Shown here piece by piece: positions 61,812 through 64,000 of a stretch of 64,000 nt of DNA. The stretch is from Sipunculus nudus. Its lineage: Eukaryota > Annelida > Sipuncula > Golfingiida > Sipunculidae. The stretch covers positions 6,311,900 through 6,375,899 of the forward strand of contig CM049322.1 of NCBI GenBank assembly GCA_026874595.1, written 5' to 3'. The notes under the pieces are model-generated. The model saw nothing but the letters and a program-made list of their open reading frames with translations, searched no databases and had not been told where the DNA came from. Position 1 is the first letter of the stretch; every line of letters begins with the position of its first letter. A program made the translations under genes and the position numbers.

Positions 61812-62837
61812 CAAACATTTTTAAAACATTTTCAATATGTTGCATAATTGTTTCAGCAGAACATCTTTTAAAAATGTTTTAAAAACATTTTTAAAACGTT
61901 TTTACAAACGGCCCATAAATGTTACAAAAGAAGATTTTTATCAAAACATTTTTAAAACATTTTAAAAACATTTTTTAAAAACAACGCATAAATGTTACAA
62001 CAGAACATTTTTTAAAAACATTTATAAAACATTTTTTTAACATTTACCCATAGGGCACATAAATGAGTTCCAAAAACGTTTTTTAAACATTTTAAAAACA
62101 TTTTAAAATGTTTTATAAATGTTGATGAAAAATGTTTACCTGAAACATTTATGAGACATATTAAAAATGTACAAGATGTAGTATGACTTAAATAACCCAA
62201 TCCCATTTCAGGGATTACGTGACTGCGTCATGTCATTGCCTTAGGCATACTAGTGAATGTAAAAGTTAAAAATGTTTAAAAAATGTTAATGAATAAAAAA
62301 AATTGTTGAAAAAAAAATGAAAAAAATATGAATAATAAACAAAACATTTAAAAAATGTTGATGCAAATGTTTACCTGAAAAATTTATAAGACATATTTCG
62401 ATTGTTAAAGATGTAATATATATAAATAAATATATATATATATATATATATATTAATTATGTGTAAGATTAATATGTATTTAAATATAAACATTTTTTAT
62501 CTGCCAGGAGGCTGTTTGTTCAGAATAAATTATACCTTTAGAAATGAAGCTTTACAAAAAAAAATCTTGGAAATAAGTGTCAAAAAGTACAGCATGTTCA
62601 TATTATGCTTATATAATGTGGTCCTGTGCACTACAACTATCAGTGTGTACCTTATCATATAACCCCTCTGGCGAACTCATGTTTTTTATACGGATTGCGG
62701 CTTAATTGGAATCGACTAGAGTTACTGTTTCCCTGTAGAGACCACATTTTGGCGGGAAATTCAGCATACCAGACTAAACAGTTGAAGCGGAGGGTGTGAG
62801 TGTTCAAGCTATTGTGAGTATATTTCATTTATCTTTT
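61812..62837. repeat. AT-rich repeat block, copy 2
   Basis: Matches 60770-61811 with scattered substitutions and a shorter, interrupted (TA)n (62418-62452). It ends at ATCTTTT (62837), after which the sequence is unrelated to either copy or to the segmental array. Confidence 0.88.
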
Positions 62838-63523
62838 CCCCTAATTTTCATTCATATTCATAATTATAATTTCCAAAAGCTTATAAGTAGCAGGACCATT
62901 TGTACATTTGTTTATTAAAACTCATTGTGCCATGATGCACGAAGCTTCAAACAAGGTTTCAATTCAGCTGGAGAGGGGTGACAGCCATCCAACCTGTATA
63001 CAATAAACAATATCATGACCACAACTGATTCGGCTGTACAAGAAATTTCAAACACCAAGCACATTTATTTAGGATAGAAAGTATAGAAGTTATAATGACA
63101 GAATAGGCACATACCCATTGGGAGATGTTTCTATTGCCTATATATCAGTATGTATCAATTATATAATTTATTATTCATAATATAAACATATATATATGCA
63201 ATATCATCAGCATTTTCCATTGATTTATAATCAAGTTTACTAAATTTTCATTCAAATTGGTTGTTTTATATACATCTTGTTATTGTGTGTGTGGTTATTA
63301 ACTGGGTTTAAGCTAATAAAATTTGGGGTCAACATATTATCCATATAGTCTAGGTGCGTCTGCACCAGTCTTAATGAGCTGTAACCCAGTAACATGCCAG
63401 CTCTCTAAGCATGCATTACAGAGCTGTCTTAGGTGCAAAGGGCACCACTATCAGGCCAAGCCTTATATGTGACATTCCTGTCAATTAAATGACATACACC
63501 TCCCACATGATACTGTCTGATGT

Positions 63524-63526
<3 letters not shown>
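62838..63526. other. Non-coding interval
   Basis: AT-rich, with no gene or repeat recognised. Confidence 0.4.
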
Positions 63527-63876
<350 letters not shown>

Positions 63877-64000
63877 CTTATGAGCCCTAATTTATACATA
63901 AGGCCAAAACAGGTTTCACTGGAAATTTTTTACTTGATTCATTTTAAATTTAATTTCTTAATCATTCAAGAAAAAAATCATATGGTCAGGTGACAACAAA

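Overview
The window is eukaryotic nuclear DNA. It is AT-rich, genes are sparse and split by introns, and it carries (TA)n and (CT)n microsatellites, G/C homopolymers, LTR and non-LTR retrotransposon remains, a hAT-type element and a NACHT-LRR (NLR-like) relic. The mix suits a marine invertebrate, most likely a lophotrochozoan such as a bivalve mollusc. That assignment is inference; no single marker settles it. I see no intact, confidently functional protein-coding gene and no tRNA, rRNA or CRISPR array.

Left part (1-16 kb): a plus-strand NLR-like pseudogene (1722-3687) with two in-frame stops is followed by an 18-unit, 54-bp minisatellite (5031-5999). A divergent array of the same family lies at 24.2-24.6 kb. 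Next come a C-type-lectin-like exon relic (6550-6741), a composite repeat element with internal 281-bp tandem units (7143-8340), and a decayed minus-strand multi-exon gene of transposon-derived type (8640-12440). That gene was hit by an 847-bp hAT-like element with a perfect 8-bp target-site duplication. A second, very diverged composite element (14.66-15.35 kb) and a 195-bp near-perfect fold-back element (15558-15752) follow.

Middle (16-30 kb): a degenerate minus-strand Ty3/gypsy retrotransposon keeps gag with a zinc knuckle, protease, reverse transcriptase and RNase H, but no integrase is visible. Its gag is split by a second copy of the composite element (20898-21792). A 109-bp tandem duplication, the second minisatellite locus and a possible 64-codon secreted-peptide ORF (27630-27824, minus) follow in otherwise empty sequence.

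Right part (29.9-60.8 kb): a tandem segmental-duplication array of four complete units and one partial unit dominates the window. Unit 1 is diverged and has an empty LINE target site. Units 2-4 (7.46, 7.78 and 7.76 kb) each carry the same 5'-truncated non-LTR retrotransposon at the same position with the same 14-bp target duplication and shared frameshifts, so the LINE inserted once and was then amplified with its host unit. Unit 5 is partial and mosaic. Each full unit also holds a conserved 102-bp exon-like block with AG/GT borders, a TATA plus TCAGT core-promoter-like pair, a 36-bp palindrome and a conserved minus-strand ORF. The array ends against a 1042-bp AT-rich tandem duplication (60.77-62.84 kb), and the window closes in compound CT/TA microsatellites with a higher-order repeat.

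History as read from the sequence: the gypsy element is older than the composite element inside its gag, the transposon-derived gene is older than the hAT copy inside it, and the 7.8-kb array is the youngest large event, since units 3 and 4 differ at only a handful of sites seen by eye.
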